Part shown: positions 22,544 to 37,922 of the stretch, one piece after another
Numbering within the stretch: the first letter of the stretch is position 1
Layout of the letters: every line of letters begins with the position of its first letter
Origin: Alisma plantago-aquatica
Taxonomy: Eukaryota; Streptophyta; Magnoliopsida; Alismatales; Alismataceae
Direction of reading: 5' to 3'
Assembly (NCBI GenBank): GCA_963693085.1
Contig: OY856409.1
Span: 664,607,591-664,671,590 of the forward strand
Length of the DNA: 64,000 bases
The notes under the pieces: generated by a model
What the model was told of the DNA's origin: nothing
The model's input: the letters and a program-made list of their open reading frames with translations, nothing else
Databases searched by the model: none
Made by a program: the position numbers and the translations under genes

Positions 22544-25500
22544 TGTAAGAACACATTACACTAAATGAGATTACTCAAAACATAAAACATAATCAATCAC
22601 CAATTAACCACATACCCAAAAATATTGGTAAATTAAAACTGATTTCAACATCAACACCCGCTCAAAAACATTTGCATAAAATCCCAACATCTTTATTATA
22701 TCCATACTATGCCAAGAATTTGATAAAAATTGTTCTATAATATTAGCCACCACATATATACATAGGAGAACAATATTTGTATATGCCACACAAACTAGCA
22801 TTAATATGCTAACAAAAGTCTGATTCGTTTGAAACACTATATACAAACTTTTTCTCTCCTGGACCTGAGAGTACAGGGACGACTCTAGGACACACTAGAC
22901 ATCTAATCAACTTTCTCAAAGTTTCATTACTATAGCTCCTCTTTGCTACCACATGTTTGTTTTTGTCACTTCTGATTACCTAAAAAAATGGTGAACCACA
23001 AGGGTGAGACCCATGTCCCAACAAGAGATATAACCTCCAACAACGTTTATTGATTACAACATTTTTAAGTAATTAAATAGTTAACAAGTTTAATTAGATA
23101 TAAAAAATCAGATAAGCAATATTGATGATTAACAAAATACATAAAGGAGCAGATAATAACTATCATCCTTTATCTTGTTGACAATATAAGAAATTCAATA
23201 GCATATGCATATCTAGCATCATGGGCAAGTCTAGTAACATAGAATAGATAACAACATGAGCTTGTCTAATTGGTTGAACATATCAACATCATAAGAAGAG
23301 CTAAAACCATAAGCACAACTATCTGGATAAGCATAATTTGCAGTATATGCATCTCTAGTTACAAAGGCATGGCTAGCATGCTAAACATAACTATCAACAT
23401 GAGATATCTAGCATCATGATTATAATCAGCAGTAGTAGTATAGTTATCAACATAAGCATGGCTACTGTATGTACACATCTACAATCTATTGCATATCCAC
23501 AACATAAGTATATCTACTATCTATTAATTGCACTAAGCATCATCTTTATGTAAAGATAACAAACAAGGGTTATCATCCAATGTGATATGTTAGGTATAAC
23601 CTTAAACAAATATGCTACACAGCTGTATTACATCTTTTATTACGCCTTGGGGAATTAGAATCGTACCATTCAAAGTCCAATCGACCCTTGTGAAGGGCTA
23701 TTCGGTTCCGTACAAGATCTCAGAGCGTCGATATCCTAAGATCTCTTCCCCTCAGTCAGTACGAGTAAAACGGTAGTGACATATCCGTCAAAGATGCCAC
23801 CACAATGACATATAGTCAAGCTAATAACCACTACTCTGACCTTGGTATAGGTCATGACACTAGAAACTAGGGTATTCAAACCCAATCACTGAGGTACAAC
23901 CACAGTTGTCCTCTAATCACATCATGTTATAATCACCGAGACACGACTCCAGCCGTTCTCAATCACATCAGATGTATGAGGCATGACCATATTCAACCTC
24001 CACAATCTGTACTGTGGATGACAAGGATATATCCTCAACCTACCACCCCCACATACTTAATAGTATGCACTCCGAGTTTCCCTTAGGAATACTCATTTCA
24101 CCATCCATCAAGTTCTGGCACTGAAGATGGTTCTACAACATAGGACACTACATGATTAGAGTTGCACTTGATTAGTTATGCCAATTGGGTGAATGAAGGC
24201 TGCATCAAAGAAGTGGACATACAAACCATAATTCACTTCTAGCAAGCATATAAATATCACAACATTGAAAAGATATAAAATGTGTGAAACATAATTTCTC
24301 ATCTCATCATCACATGGTACTATTCACTTGCCATTCATGAGACCACACTAGTCATCATACTATCACAAGATATAAATCATTTTCACAATATCACAGGGTA
24401 TCAACCCTTATCAACATAAGAGGATTACACCTCATTCAGGGCTCAATCATGCCCAAAGGTCATTAAGACCATCATACTATCACATGAGGTAAAATCCTTT
24501 TCACAATATCACAGGGTATCAACCCTTATCAACATAAGAGGATTACACCTCATTTAGGGCTCAACCATGCCCAAAGGTCATTAAGACCATCATATTATTC
24601 CCTGCAAGATCATCACTATCTTTGCATGCCTTATAACAAGGCTCAACAACATCACTTACATACAATACACCAGATCAACACAATATCACATTAATGAGCT
24701 AGGAGATATTCATAAACTATCATAGCATGGTTATATTAACATTAAGAACATTCCTTTATTACATCAACATGAAAGGAATCTAGATATTATTAACTCTCAT
24801 CATATTCATAATGCACATGTTTAGTGTAAGAAAGTATTAACCATGTGGCTATGATAACCACCAATTAACATATCAAGGTTATGATCATATTAATGAGGTT
24901 ATTCCACCATCATTCCATAATATAAGAATGTTAAACATGAATACTCATCTTTATCTATTTGCATTAGAGTTAGGTTCACAATATAAATTATTTTAATGTT
25001 ACTAATCAATACTCATACCCAAACCCTAACTCACGACATCCCCATTGGATCATGGATGCATAAGGTGAATCATCACCATCACATTCCATACCATTCTAAA
25101 GTATGAACCAACACATAAATCAAGGTGTAACCATCGAGTTATAGCATACTAGGGTTTCCATAATAGTAACAGAGTACTCCATGATTGTATTAGTCATTCA
25201 AGGACTATTCATACCCAATTACCATCATTTAATTATAATAAAGCTAGGTATAAAAGCAATACCTCATTAGGGTTACATATCCACCCAATATGGTTATCAT
25301 AACTTCTATTCATGTGAGTGAATAAGTAAGATTACCTTATTAAGGGTAACACTCCATTTGTTCCATCATCATTCAACCCATATCACTATACCACAATGTC
25401 ACCCAGAATCATTAAATGTTTAAAAGGTAACACCATTGATTGTTTACATAAGTAAACACCTTGGATAAATCACCTGTGAAGTCCTTGATTTGTTCTCTAG

Positions 25501-27451
25501 AAAGAGTCATCATCTAACCCTAGACATCCTTTGATTAACAACACAAAAAGTTCCATTGAGAGTAGGGCAAAACCCACAATCGACTGTTCAATTAAAACAA
25601 GCCATCCATTGTCAATAAGTAAGCTCCTTAAGTTGATCATATAAAGGAAACCATATAAATCTCATTATTAGGACCAACATATAACATTATCCATCATTCC
25701 ACTTTATTGGAGGAATAAACATTAGATCTTGACCATTGGGTCAAGTTCATATGTTAAAACAATTAATTACAGTATAGGTCCGACAATTTAATCAAGTGAC
25801 CCAAGAAACCATTAGTATAAGGATTAATTGATGCTACAACTATATGATTAACTCACCATAGATTTTGGAGATATGATCCACCATCATTAGTGGCCATTAA
25901 TTCACCATAGGTTGTTATATCAGCATTATATACATTAATCAACATCAAATATTAAGCTAATGTCATCATTGATTGATAACATCAGGAGGGTACTTAATGG
26001 TTGATCATTAAACTTCTAATTGATCCAAAACCTGACCTAAAGGGTGACCATAGGTTGTCACCATCATATGACATCTTTGATCTCGACCATCAGTTGTCAT
26101 GAAGACAACATCATAGGGTTGTTGTTTCAATGGTACCATCATCGGGTCATGGGTTTATAGAAGAAATCAACATAAAACCCTAAAGTTGACCATTGGTTGA
26201 TAGGTGCTTAGCACCATAGGTTGTCAAACCAACCTGATCCAAGTCATATTATACCTTAGGAATAATGTACACATGATCATAGGTTCATATAGAACTGAAA
26301 TCAGAATAGGGAACATTATAAAAATTGAAATCCAAGTCAAGCATAGTTTTTTAGTGCATAAATCATCATTTTCAGGCTAGAACATGATCTAGAAAGCTTA
26401 TGATAAGCAATAAACGTGGAGCAAGTTATAAAACTTGCCTCTAATGAGAAGATGAAACCCCACACATAAGAAATATCGATCATGTAGGGAAGAAAAAACC
26501 AAGAATAAGCTATGAATTCATCCATCTAGCACCTTTCTTCATCAAATGAGCAAACCCTAAGCATAAGGAGCACAAAAGGTTGGGTTTTAGAGATTTAGAG
26601 CAATTTATACCATGGAACAACAAGGTTACAACCTGGAGAAAGCTAGGAGGAAGGATAAAAAAGCAATAAACAGAGGAAAGAAAGGAATTCTTACTCTTTT
26701 AGGTCAAGATCACTAGAAGGAAGCTTTTTCAACCCTAAAATGAAGTCAATTGCGAACCTAGATCCTTTTTCCAAGAAGATCCCCACTTTCTTCTTCCTTG
26801 GGCAGAAAAATTCACAGAAGCACAGATGGAGAACGAAGGTCAGAGATGGAGGGAAGTGGTGGAGAGAAAATGGCTCGTTTTGGTGCTTGGGGATAAGTAT
26901 ATGGCACTTTAAGATAAAGAAAAAGAAAAAGTTGAAGTTCTAGTATCTATCCAAGTGTCCATGGCCTTAAATTATTAAGAATATACAAGAAAACATACAA
27001 TCAGCTCACCCACTATGTGTATAGACCTGCTTAGCTTTCCTTTGTCAAATTTCCCAGCCAATCACATAATTCATTAGTTGATAGCTACTAAAGGTAGCTC
27101 ATCCGTGAAGGGATAAACCCTAAAATACCCTTGGAGAAAACACCTTCAAACCAAGGTTTAAATAGGCAACCCATGGCTCAACAAGCTCAAGAATGATGAT
27201 ATAATATCCAAGGAACATAATTAAAGTGATAAATTATAAAGAAAACCTCTCAATTGGGTAAACTGTAGAAAAATCCAAAATGTGCATAAAATTGAATAAC
27301 TTGCTCAAACAGTGTCCAAATTGGACCAAATTTGAAACTTAAGCTTGTCTTATGATTTTAATACATATCAAAATGTTATATTAGGGTTATAAGAATTCAG
27401 TTATGATAATTAAGCTTATTCAACTCATTAAGCAAGTTTAGGGGCCTTACA
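22544..27451 (-). mobile_element. LTR C (full length, young type)
   Basis: 4908 bp, TGTAAG...CCTTACA. It is nearly identical to LTRs D and E, with only scattered substitutions and small indels. It contains the 117-bp duplication (24353-24587) and AGGATATATCCT (24024-24035). Confidence 0.9.
24353..24587. repeat. 117/118-bp tandem duplication in LTR C
   Basis: Units start at 24353 and 24470, and the array ends before CATCATATTATT at 24588. Same duplication as in the other LTRs. Confidence 0.9.
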
Positions 27452-28019
27452 ACTATAAACCTCTAACAGGGATTTTGCCCCTGAAATTCAAGGTAAACAA
27501 AGATGGGTACTTCCTTTGCACCTCATCCTCTTACCTTCACATGGTTACTTACTTATCATGGTGATGCCACATCATTCATACATATATCCTCTTGGGTCAG
27601 CACAAAAACCGTGACCTAAGAAGACATTCTCAATATGAAATGTAGAAACTTGTTGTGTCATCTATACAACTCTAATAGTAACTTTCAACTTTAAATTCTA
27701 GCTATCATCTGGAAATTTTATCTATTGTATCAACACATTACTCAAAAGTCATACTTCCTAGCTCTTAATAAACATATAACATTATGTATCACTTATCATA
27801 TGTAACTTATGTCATCCACTCTAACTCTTATGCATTGATATTTGATCATAGGTTTATCTTAAAAGAACATAGTATCACATATCTATTAACCATCAATCCT
27901 TGATAGTGGTCTTACCCAGCTATCACTGAACCATACACAACATTATAGAATCACATTTTTTTAAAACAACATTTAGAGGGTCATCATCAACTCTCTCTCT
28001 CTCTCTCTTTCTAAGGGAG

Positions 28020-28400
28020 AGGAATACTTGGAATGTTCATTTAATAAACATCTCCAACCTTCACATACTTACCATACTATTGACACATCTTGGATACTTG
28101 GATTCATTACCTTGGTATCCACCTAATGTGCTACAAGGAACTCACATCCTTATCTCATCTACTTTTACCAAAATAACAAATCTCAAGACATATATAAGAG
28201 GAGTCTTCCTAATTATTGGAAGGCTCAAAAGAAAACTCATCACAAACATTATGATATTGGAACCATAGTCCCAGCAACCTTATGCTATAATAAGCTATCC
28301 ATCCTCATGTTTGTAGCGAATCCACATGTACCAAGCGGCAATGATCCACTTGAAAGTTTTGCCCTAGAAAGGAAAGACATAATGTGAAACTCACTTCCCA
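28020..28400 (-). pseudogene. Remnant of gypsy protease / RT-border sequence
   Basis: Alignment by eye with 56390-56780, a region coding for the end of PR and the start of RT in the downstream gag-pol pseudogene. It is too broken to translate. Equivalent pieces are at about 34800-35180 and about 13070-13450. Confidence 0.6.
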
Positions 28401-29296
28401 TACCATAGTAGTATTTTTCAAGGGTCACTAGCAAAAAGGTAACCAATTCTATTTTCATTATGCAGGTTACAACTTCTTATGTATCATTTTACCTTTTTCA
28501 TTCCAGGTTCCTTGCCATTAGCATAGGAATCATCATGATTAACATATCTCATTACTCCTTCCTTGATGACTATTTACCCCACTAGTGTATTTTCTCTTAT
28601 TTTATTATGTTTTTCAACCACTTATCGACATGTAAATCATCATATTCCACATTTTCTTCATTAAATTGGGATCATATCCCTTAGTTTCTTTCACATACCA
28701 TGCTGATTTTTCATTAACACTTTCTTACACACATAGGTTGGTATGAGATTAACTCAGGTTCCACCTTATTTCTTTGTCATTGTTCCCATTCATCTTATCA
28801 TTTTGTATTTGTCATTGGAGTTCTCTCCATCTTATGTGGTTTTCATACATTGAATCACTTTATAAGAATAGACTTATCTATCTTTTACTTCATTATCTTC
28901 TTGAATCACATCTTCAAGAACTCCTCCTTTTCTTATCTGTATTCAGATTTAGATTTCATGGTGTTGTATCTTTCTCTTATAGTTACCAAACATTCAAGTT
29001 TTGATAGATAATGATGCAATTCTCATCTTCTTTAAGGTAGGATTTAGATATTCACACCATGATTTCTTATTTGTTATGCTCTTTAGATTGTCTCAAAATG
29101 ACTACTTGATCAGAGTAATCAGAAAGATAACAATCTAAGAGTTCTATACTTACCTTTCTTCAATAATTGTATACCTGGCCAGGGCACCCAAATACTGAGA
29201 TTAGGCAGTATACACCATATTTTAATGTCATATTCCTAACTTAGACACCATCCTAGTCTTAAGTCCTAGTGTCCCTGTAGACTCAGTGAACCTAAA

Positions 29297-29308
29297 GCTC
29301 TGATACCA
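29297..29308 (-). other. Primer-binding site, internal domain 4
   Basis: The plus strand reads GCTCTGATACCA, 3 nt from LTR D. Initiator-Met tRNA type. Confidence 0.9.
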
Positions 29309-29311
29309 ACT

Positions 29312-32300
29312 TGTAAGAACACATTACACTAAATGCGATTACTCAAAACATAAAACACAATCAATCACCAATTAACCACATACCCAAAAATATGGGTAAA
29401 TTAAAATTGATTTCAACATCAACACCCGCTCAAAAACATTTGCATAAAATCCCAACATCTTTCTTATATCCATACTATGCCAAGAATTTGATAAAAATTG
29501 TTCTATAATCTTAGCCACCACATATATACATAGGATAACAATATTTGTATATGCCACACAAACTAGCATTAATATGCTAACAAAAGTCCGATTCGTTTGA
29601 AACACTATATACAAACTTTTTCTCTCCTGGACCTGAGAGTACAGGGACGACTCTAGGACACACTAGACATCTAATCAACTTTCTCAAAGATTCATTACTA
29701 TAGCTCCTCTTTTCTTCCACATGTTTGTTTTTGTAACTTCTGATTACCTAAAAAAATGTGGTGAACCACAAGGGTGAGACCCATGTCCCAGCAAGAGATA
29801 TAACGTCCAACAACATTTATTGATTACAACATTTTAAAGTAATTAAATAGTTAAGAAGTTTAATTAGATATTAAAAAATCAGATAAGCAATACTGATGAT
29901 TAACAAAATACATAAAGGAGCAGATAATAACTATCATCATTAGCCAAAATATCATCCTTTATCTTGTTAAAAATATAAGAAATTCAGTAGCATATGCATA
30001 TCTAGCATCATGGGCAAGTCTAGTAACATAGCATAGATAACAACATGAGTTTTTCTAATTGGTTGAACATATCAACATCATAAGAAGAGCTAAAAACATA
30101 AGCACAACTATCTGGATAAGCATGATTTGCAGTATATGCATCTCTAGTTACAAAGGCATGGCTAGCATGCTAAACATAACTATCAACATGAGATATCTAG
30201 CATCATGATTATAATCAGCAGTAGTAGTATAGTTATCAACATAAGCATGGCTATTGTATGTACGCATCTACAATCTATTGCATATCCACAACATAAGTAT
30301 ATCTACTATATATTAATTGCACTAAGCATCATCTTTATGTAAAGATAACAAACAAGGGTTATCATCCAATGTGATATGTCAGGTATAACCCGAAACAAAT
30401 ATGCTACACGGCTGTATTACATCTTTTATTATGCCTTGGGGAATTTGAATCGTACCATTCAAAGTCCAATCGACCCTTGTGAAGGGCTATTCGGTTCCGT
30501 ACAAGATCTCAGAGCGCCGATATCCTAAGATCTTTTCCCCTCAGTCAGTACGAGTAAAACGGCAGTGACATATCAGTCAAAGATGCCACCACAAAGACAT
30601 ATAGTCAAGCTAATAACCACTACTCTGACCTTGGTATAGGTCATGACACTAGAAACCAGGGTATTCAAACCCAATCACTGAGGTACAACCACAGTTGTCC
30701 TCTAATCACATCATGTTATAATCACCGAGACACGACTCTAGCCGTTCTCAATCACATCAGATGTATGAGGCATGACCATATTCAACCTCCACAATCTGTA
30801 CTGTGGATGACAAGGATATATCCTCAACCTACCACCCCCACATACTTAATAGTATGCACTCCGAGCTTCCCTTAGGAATACCCATTTCACCATCCATCAA
30901 GTTCTGGCACTGAAGATGGTTCTACAACATAGGACACTACATGATTAGAGTTGCACTTGATTAGTTATGCCAATTGGGTGAATAAAGACTGCATCAAAGA
31001 AGTGGACATACAAACCATAATTCACTTCTAGCAAGCATATAAATATCACAACATTGAAAAGATATAAAATGTGTGAAACATAATTTCTCATCTCATCATC
31101 ACATGGTACTATTCACTTGCCATTCATGAGACCACACTAGTCAGCATACTATCACAAGATATAAATATTTTTCACAATATCACATGGTATCAACCCTTAT
31201 CAACATAAGAGGATTACACCTCATTCAAGGCTCAATCATGCCCAAAGGTCATTATGACCATCATACTATCACATGAGGTAAAATCCTTTGCACAATATCA
31301 CAGGGTATCAACCCTTATCAACACAAGAGGATTACACCTCATTTAGGGCTCAACCATGCCCAAAGGTCATTAAGACCATCATATTATTCCCTGTAAGATC
31401 ATCACTATCTTTGCATGCCTTATAACAAGGCTCAACAACATCACTTACATACAATACACCAGATCAACACAATATCACATTAATGAGCTAGGAGATATTC
31501 ATAAACAATCATAGCATGGTTATATTAACATTAAGAACATTCCTTTATTACATCAACATGAAAGGAATCTATATATTATAAACTCTCATCATATTCATAA
31601 TGCACATGTTTAGCGTAAGAAAGTATTAACCATGTGGCTATGATAACCACCAATTAACATATCAAGGTTATGATCATATAAATGAGGTTATTCCACCATC
31701 ATTCCATCATATAAGAATGTTAAACATGAATACTCATCTTTATCTATTTTCATTAGAGTTAGGTTCACAATATAAATTATTTTAATGTTACTAATCAATA
31801 CTCATACCCAAACCCTAACTCACGACATCCCCATTGGATCATGGATGCATAAGGTGAAGCATCACCATCACATTCCATACCATTCTAAAGTATGAACCAA
31901 CACATAAATCAAGGTGTAACCATCGAGTTATAGCATACTAGGGTTTCAATAATAGTAATAGAGTACTCCATGATTGTATTAGTCATTCAAGGACTATTCA
32001 TACCCAATTACCATCATTTAGTTATAATAAAGCTAGGTATAAAAGCAATACCTCATTAGGGTTACATATCCACACAATATGGTTATCATAACTTCTATTC
32101 ATATGAGTGAATAAGTAAGATTACCTTATTAAGGGTAACACTCCATTTGTTCCATCATCATTCAACCCATATCACTATACCACAATGTCACCCAGAATCA
32201 TTAAATGTTTAAAAGGTAACACCATTGATTGTTTACATAAGTAAACACCTTGGATAAATCACCTGTGAAGTCCTTGATTTGTTCTCTAGAAAGAGTCATC

Positions 32301-34239
32301 ATCTAACCCTAGACATCCTTTGATTAACAACACAAAAAGTTCCATTGAGAGTAGGGTAAAACCCACAATCGACTGTTCAGTTAAAACAAGCCATCCATTG
32401 TCAATAAGTAAGCTCCTTAAGTTGATCATATAAAGGAAACCATATAAATCTCATTATTAGGACCAACATATTACATTATCCATCATTACATTTTATTGGA
32501 GAAATAAACATTAGAAATTGACCATTGGGTCAAGTTCATATGTTAAAACAATTAATTACAGTATAGGTCCGACAATTGAATCAAGTGACCCAAGAAACCA
32601 TTAGTATAAGGCTTAATTGATGCTACAACTATATGATTAACTCACCATAGATTTTGGAGATATGATCCACCATCATTAGTGGCCATTAATTCACCATAGG
32701 TTGTTATATTAGCATTATATTCATTAATCAACATCAAATATTAAGCTAATGTCATCATTGATTGATAACATCAGTAGGGTACTTAATGGTTGATCATTAA
32801 ACTTCTAATTGATCCAAAACCTGACCTAAAGGGTGACCATAGGTTGTCACCATCATATGACATCTTTGATCTCGACCATCAGTTTTCATGAAGACAACAT
32901 CATAGGGTTGTTGTTGCAATGGTACCATCATCGGGTCATGGGTTTATAGAAGAAATCAACATAAAACCCTAAAGTTGACCATTGGTTGATAGGTGCTTAG
33001 CACCATAGGTTGTCAGACCAACCTGATCAAAGTGATATTATACCTTAGTAATAATGCACACATGATCACAGGTTCATCTAGAACTGAAATCAGAATAGGG
33101 AACATTATAAAAATCGAAATCCAAGTCAAGCATAGTTTTTTAGTGCATAAATCATCATTTTCAGGCAAGAACATGATCTAGAAAGCTTATGATAAGCAAT
33201 AAACGTGGAGAAGGTTATAAAAGTTGCCTCTAATGAGAAGATGAAACCCCACACAGAAGAAATATCGAGCATGTAGGGAAGAAAAACTAAGAATAAGCTA
33301 TGAATTCATCCATCTAGCACCTTTCTTCATCAAATGAGCAAACCCTAAGCATAAGGAGCACGAAAGGTAGGGTTTTAGAGATTTAGAGCAAGTTATACCA
33401 TGGAACAACAAGGTTCCAACTTGGATAAAGCTAGGAGGAAGGATAAAAAAGAAATAAACATTGTAAAGAAGGGAATTCTTACTCTTTTAGGTCAAGATCA
33501 CTAGAAGGAAGCTTTTTCAACCCTAAAATGAAGTCAATTGCGAACCTAGATCCTTTTTCCAAGAAGATCCCCACTTTCTTTTTCCCTGGGCAGAAAAATT
33601 CACAGCAGCATAGATGGAGAACGAAGTTCAGAGATGGAGGGAAGTGGTGGAGAGAAAATGGATCGTTTTGGTGCTTGGGGATAAGTATATGGCACTTTAA
33701 GATAAAGAAAAAGAAAAAGTTGAAGTTCTAGAATCTATCCAAGTGTCCATGGCCTTAAATTATTAAGAATATACAAGCACACATACAATCATCTCACCCA
33801 CTATGTGTATAGACCTGCTTAGCTTTACTTTGTCAAATTTCCCAACCAATCACATAATTCATTAGTTGATAGCTACTAAAGGTAGCTCATCCGTGAAGGG
33901 ATAAACCCTAAAATACCCTTAGAGAAAAAACCTCCAAACCAAGGTTTAAATCGGAACCCCATGGCTTAACAAGCTCAAGAATGATGCGATAATATCCAAG
34001 GAACATAATTCTTGTGATAAATTACAAAGAAAATCTCTCAATTGGGTAAATTGTAGAAAAGTCCAAAATGTGCATAAAATTGAATAACTTGCTCAAACAG
34101 TGTCCAAATTGGACCAAATTTGAAACTTAAGCTTGTCTTATGATTTCAATACATATAAAAATGTTATATTAGGGTTATAAGAATTCAGTTATGATAATTT
34201 AGCTTATTCAACTCATTAAGCAAGTTTAGGGGCCTTACA
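29312..34239 (-). mobile_element. LTR D (full length, young type)
   Basis: 4928 bp, TGTAAG...CCTTACA. It contains the 117-bp duplication (31142-31376) and AGGATATATCCT (30813-30824). Confidence 0.9.
31142..31376. repeat. 117-bp tandem duplication in LTR D
   Basis: Units start at 31142 and 31259, and the next CATCATA begins at 31377. Confidence 0.9.
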
Positions 34240-36093
34240 ACTATAAACCTCTAACAGGGATTTTGCCCCTGAAATTCAAGGTAAACAAAGATGGGTACTT
34301 CCTTTGCACCTCATCCTCTTACCTTCACATGGTCACTTACTTATCATGGTTATGCCACATCATTCATACATATATCCTCTTGGGTCAGCACAAAAACTGT
34401 GACCTAAGAAGACATTCTCAATATGAAATGTAGAAACTTGTTGTGTCATCTATACAACTCTAATAGTAACTTTCAACTTTAAATTCTAGCTATCATCTGG
34501 AAATTTTATCTATTGTATCAACACATTACTCAAAAGTCATACTTCCTAGCTCTTATTAAACATAGAACATTATGCATCACTTATCATATGTAACTTATGT
34601 CATCCACTCTAACTCTTGTGCATTGATATTTGATCATAGGTTTATCTTAAAAGAACATAGTATCACATATCTATTAACCATCAATCCTTCATAGTTGTCT
34701 TACCCAGCTATCACTTAACCATACACAACATTATAGAATCACATTTTTTTAAAACAACATTTAGATGGTCATCATCAACTCTCTCTCTCTTTCTAAGGGA
34801 GAGGAATACTTGGAATGTTCATTTAATAAACATCTCCAACCTTCACATACTTACCATACTATTGACACATCTTGGATACTTGGATTCATTACCTTGGTAT
34901 CCACCTAATGTGCTACAAGGAACTCACATCCTTATCTCATCTACTTTTACCAACATAACAAATCTCAAGACATATATAAGAGGAGTCTTCCTAATTATTG
35001 GAAGGCTCAAAAGAAAACTCATCACAAACATTATGATCTTGGAACTATAGTCCCAGCAACCTTATGCTATAATAAGCTATCCATCCTCATGTTTGTAGCG
35101 AATCCACATGTACCAAGTGGCAATGATCCACTTGAAAGTTTTGCCCTAGAAAGGAAAGACATAATGTGAAACTCACTTCCCATACCATAGTAGTATTTTT
35201 CAAGGGTCACTAGCAAAAAGGTAACCAATTCTATTTTCATTATGCAGGTTACAACTTCTTATGTATCATTTTACCTTTTTCGTTCTAGGTTCCTTGCCAT
35301 TAGCATAGGAATCATCATGATTAACATATCTCATTACTCCTTCCTTGATGACTATTTACCCCACTAGTGTATTTTCTCTTATTTTATTATGTTTTTCAAC
35401 CACTTATCGACATGTAAATCATCATATTCCACATTTTCTTCATTAAATTGGGATCATATCCCTTAGTTTCTTTCACATACCATGCTGATTTTTCATTAAC
35501 ACTTTCTTACACACATAGGTTGGTATGAGATTAACTCAGGTTCCACCTTATTTCTTTGTCATTATTCCCATTCATCTTCTCATTTTGTATTTGTCATTGG
35601 ATTTCTCTCCATCTTATGTGGATTTCATACATTGAATCACTTTATAAGAATAGACTTATCTATCTTTTACTTCATTATCTTCTTGAATCACATCTTCAAG
35701 AACTCCTCCTTTTTTTATCTATATTCAGATTTAGATTTCATGGTGTTGTATCTTTCTCTTATAGTTACCAAACATTCAAGTTTTGATAGATAATGATGCA
35801 ATTCTCATCTTCTTTAAGGTAGGATTTAGATATTCACACCATGATTTCTTATTTGTTATGCTCTTTAGATTGTCTCAAAATGACTACTTGATCAGAGTAA
35901 TCAGAAAGATAACAATCTAAGAGTTCTATACTTACCTTTCTTCAATAATTGTATACCTGGCCAGGGCACCCAAATACTGAGATTAGGCAGTATACACCAT
36001 ATTTTAATGTCATATTCCTAACTTAGACACCATCCTAGTCTTAAGTCCTAGTGTCCCTGTAGACTCAGTGAACCTAAAGCTCTGATACCAACT
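34240..36093 (-). mobile_element. Internal domain 5 (complete)
   Basis: 1854 bp, nearly identical to internal domain 4. The leader palindrome is at 35956-35965 and the primer-binding site at 36079-36090. Confidence 0.85.
36079..36090 (-). other. Primer-binding site, internal domain 5
   Basis: The plus strand reads GCTCTGATACCA, 3 nt from LTR E. Initiator-Met tRNA type. Confidence 0.9.
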
Positions 36094-37922
36094 TGTAAGA
36101 ACACATTACACTAAATGAGATTACTCAAAACATAAAACACAATCAATCACCAATTAACCACATACCCAACAATATGGGTAAATTAAAACCGATTTCAACA
36201 TCAACACCCGCTCAAAAACATTTGCATAAAATCCCAACATCTTTCTTATATCCATACTATGCCAAGAATTTGATAAAAATTGTTCTATAATCTTAGACAC
36301 CACATATATACATAGGAGAACAATATTTGTATATGCCACAAAAACTAGCATTAATATGCTAACAAAAGTCTGATTCATTTGAAACACTATATACAAACTT
36401 TTTCTCTCCTGGACCTGAGAGTACAGGGATGACTCTAGGACACACTAGACATCTAATCAACTTTCTCAAAGATTCATTACTATAGCTCCTCTTTGCGGCC
36501 ACATGTTTGTTTTTGTCACTTCTGATTACCTAAAAAAATGTGGTGAACCACAAGGGTGAGACCCATGTCCCAGCAAGAGATATAACCTCCAACAACGTTT
36601 ATTGATTACAACATTTTTAAGTGATTAAATAGTTAATAAGTTTAATTAGATATAAAAAATCAGATAAGCAATACTGATGATTAACAAAATACATAAAGGA
36701 GCAGATAATAACTATCATCATTAGCCACAATATCATCCTTTATCTTGTTGACAATATAAGAAATTCAGTAGCATATGCATATCTAGCATCATGGGCAAGT
36801 CTAGTAACATAGAATAGATAACAACATGAGCTTGTCTAATTGGTTGAACATATCAACATCATAAGAAGAGCTAAAAATATAAGCACAAATATCTGGATAA
36901 GCATGATTTGCAGTATATGCATCTCTAGTTACAAAGGCATGGCTAGCATGCTAAACATAACTATCAACATGAGATATCTAGCATCATGATGATTATCAAC
37001 AGTAGCAGTATAGTTATCAACATAAGCATGGCTACTGTATGTACGCATCTACAATCTATTGCATATCCACAACATAAGTATATCTACTATCTATTAATTG
37101 CACTAAGCATCATCTTTATGTAAAGATAACAAACAAGGGTTATCATCCAATGTGATATGTCAGGTATAACCCTAAACAAATATGCTACACGGCTGTATTA
37201 CATCTTTTATTACGCCTTGGGGAATTTGAATCATACCATTCAAAGTCCAATCGGCCCTTGTGAAGGGCTATTCGGTTCCGTACAAGATCTCAGAGCACCG
37301 ATATCCTAAGATCTCTTCCCCTCAGTCAGTGCGAGTAAAACGACAGTGACATATCAGTCAAAGATGCCACCACAATGACATATAGTGAAGCTAATAACCA
37401 CTACTCTGACCTTGGTATAGGTCATGACACTAGAAACCAGGGTATTCAAACCCAATCACTGAGGTACAACCACAGTTGTCCTCTAATCACATCATGTTAT
37501 AATCACCGAGACACGACTCCAGCCGTTCTCAATCACATCAGATGTATGAGGCATGACCATATTCAACCTCCACAATCTGTACTGTGGATGACAAGGATAT
37601 ATCCTCAACCTACCACCCCCACATACTTAATAATATGCGCTCCGAGTTTCCCTTAGGAATACCCGTTTCACCATCCATCATGTTCTGGAACTGAAGATGG
37701 TTCTACAACATAGGACACTAGATGATTAGAGTTGCACTTGATTAGTTATGCCAATTGGGTGAATGAAGGATGCATCAAAGAAGTGGACATACAAACCATA
37801 ATTCACTTCTAGCAAGCATATAAATATCACAACATTGAAAATATATAAAATGTGTGAAACATAATTTCTCATCTCATCATCACATGATACTATTCACTTG
37901 CCATTCATGAGACCACACTAGT

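Larger units (their letters stand above)
27452..29311 (-). mobile_element. Internal domain 4 (complete reference copy)
   Basis: 1860 bp. Sense order, right to left: primer-binding site (29297-29308), leader with CCTGGCCAGG (29174-29183), AG-rich leader, a degenerate segment at about 28020-28400, a short TC microsatellite, and the 3' domain next to the LTR. The degenerate segment aligns with 56390-56780 of the gag-pol pseudogene: TTGGTATCCAC, CACATCCTTATCTC, TTATGA(T/C)NTTGGAACCA and GATCCACTTGAA occur in the same order. RT, RNase H and integrase are absent. This is the pattern of an internal-deletion derivative of a Ty3/gypsy element. Confidence 0.8.

Noticed and set aside
22604..22846. Sense-strand hydrophobic frame of about 80 codons repeated in LTRs A, C, D and E
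   Set aside because: It has no ATG start (it opens at TTG), has a stop in LTR B and resembles nothing I know. Its repetition follows from copying of the LTR.
28080..28268. Plus-strand frame repeated at 34862
   Set aside because: It is antisense to the protease/RT remnant.
32993..33181. 62-codon plus-strand frame present in several LTR copies (18038, 19921, 32993, 39774, 43183)
   Set aside because: It is antisense to the element and disrupted in LTR A. Conservation reflects recent duplication.
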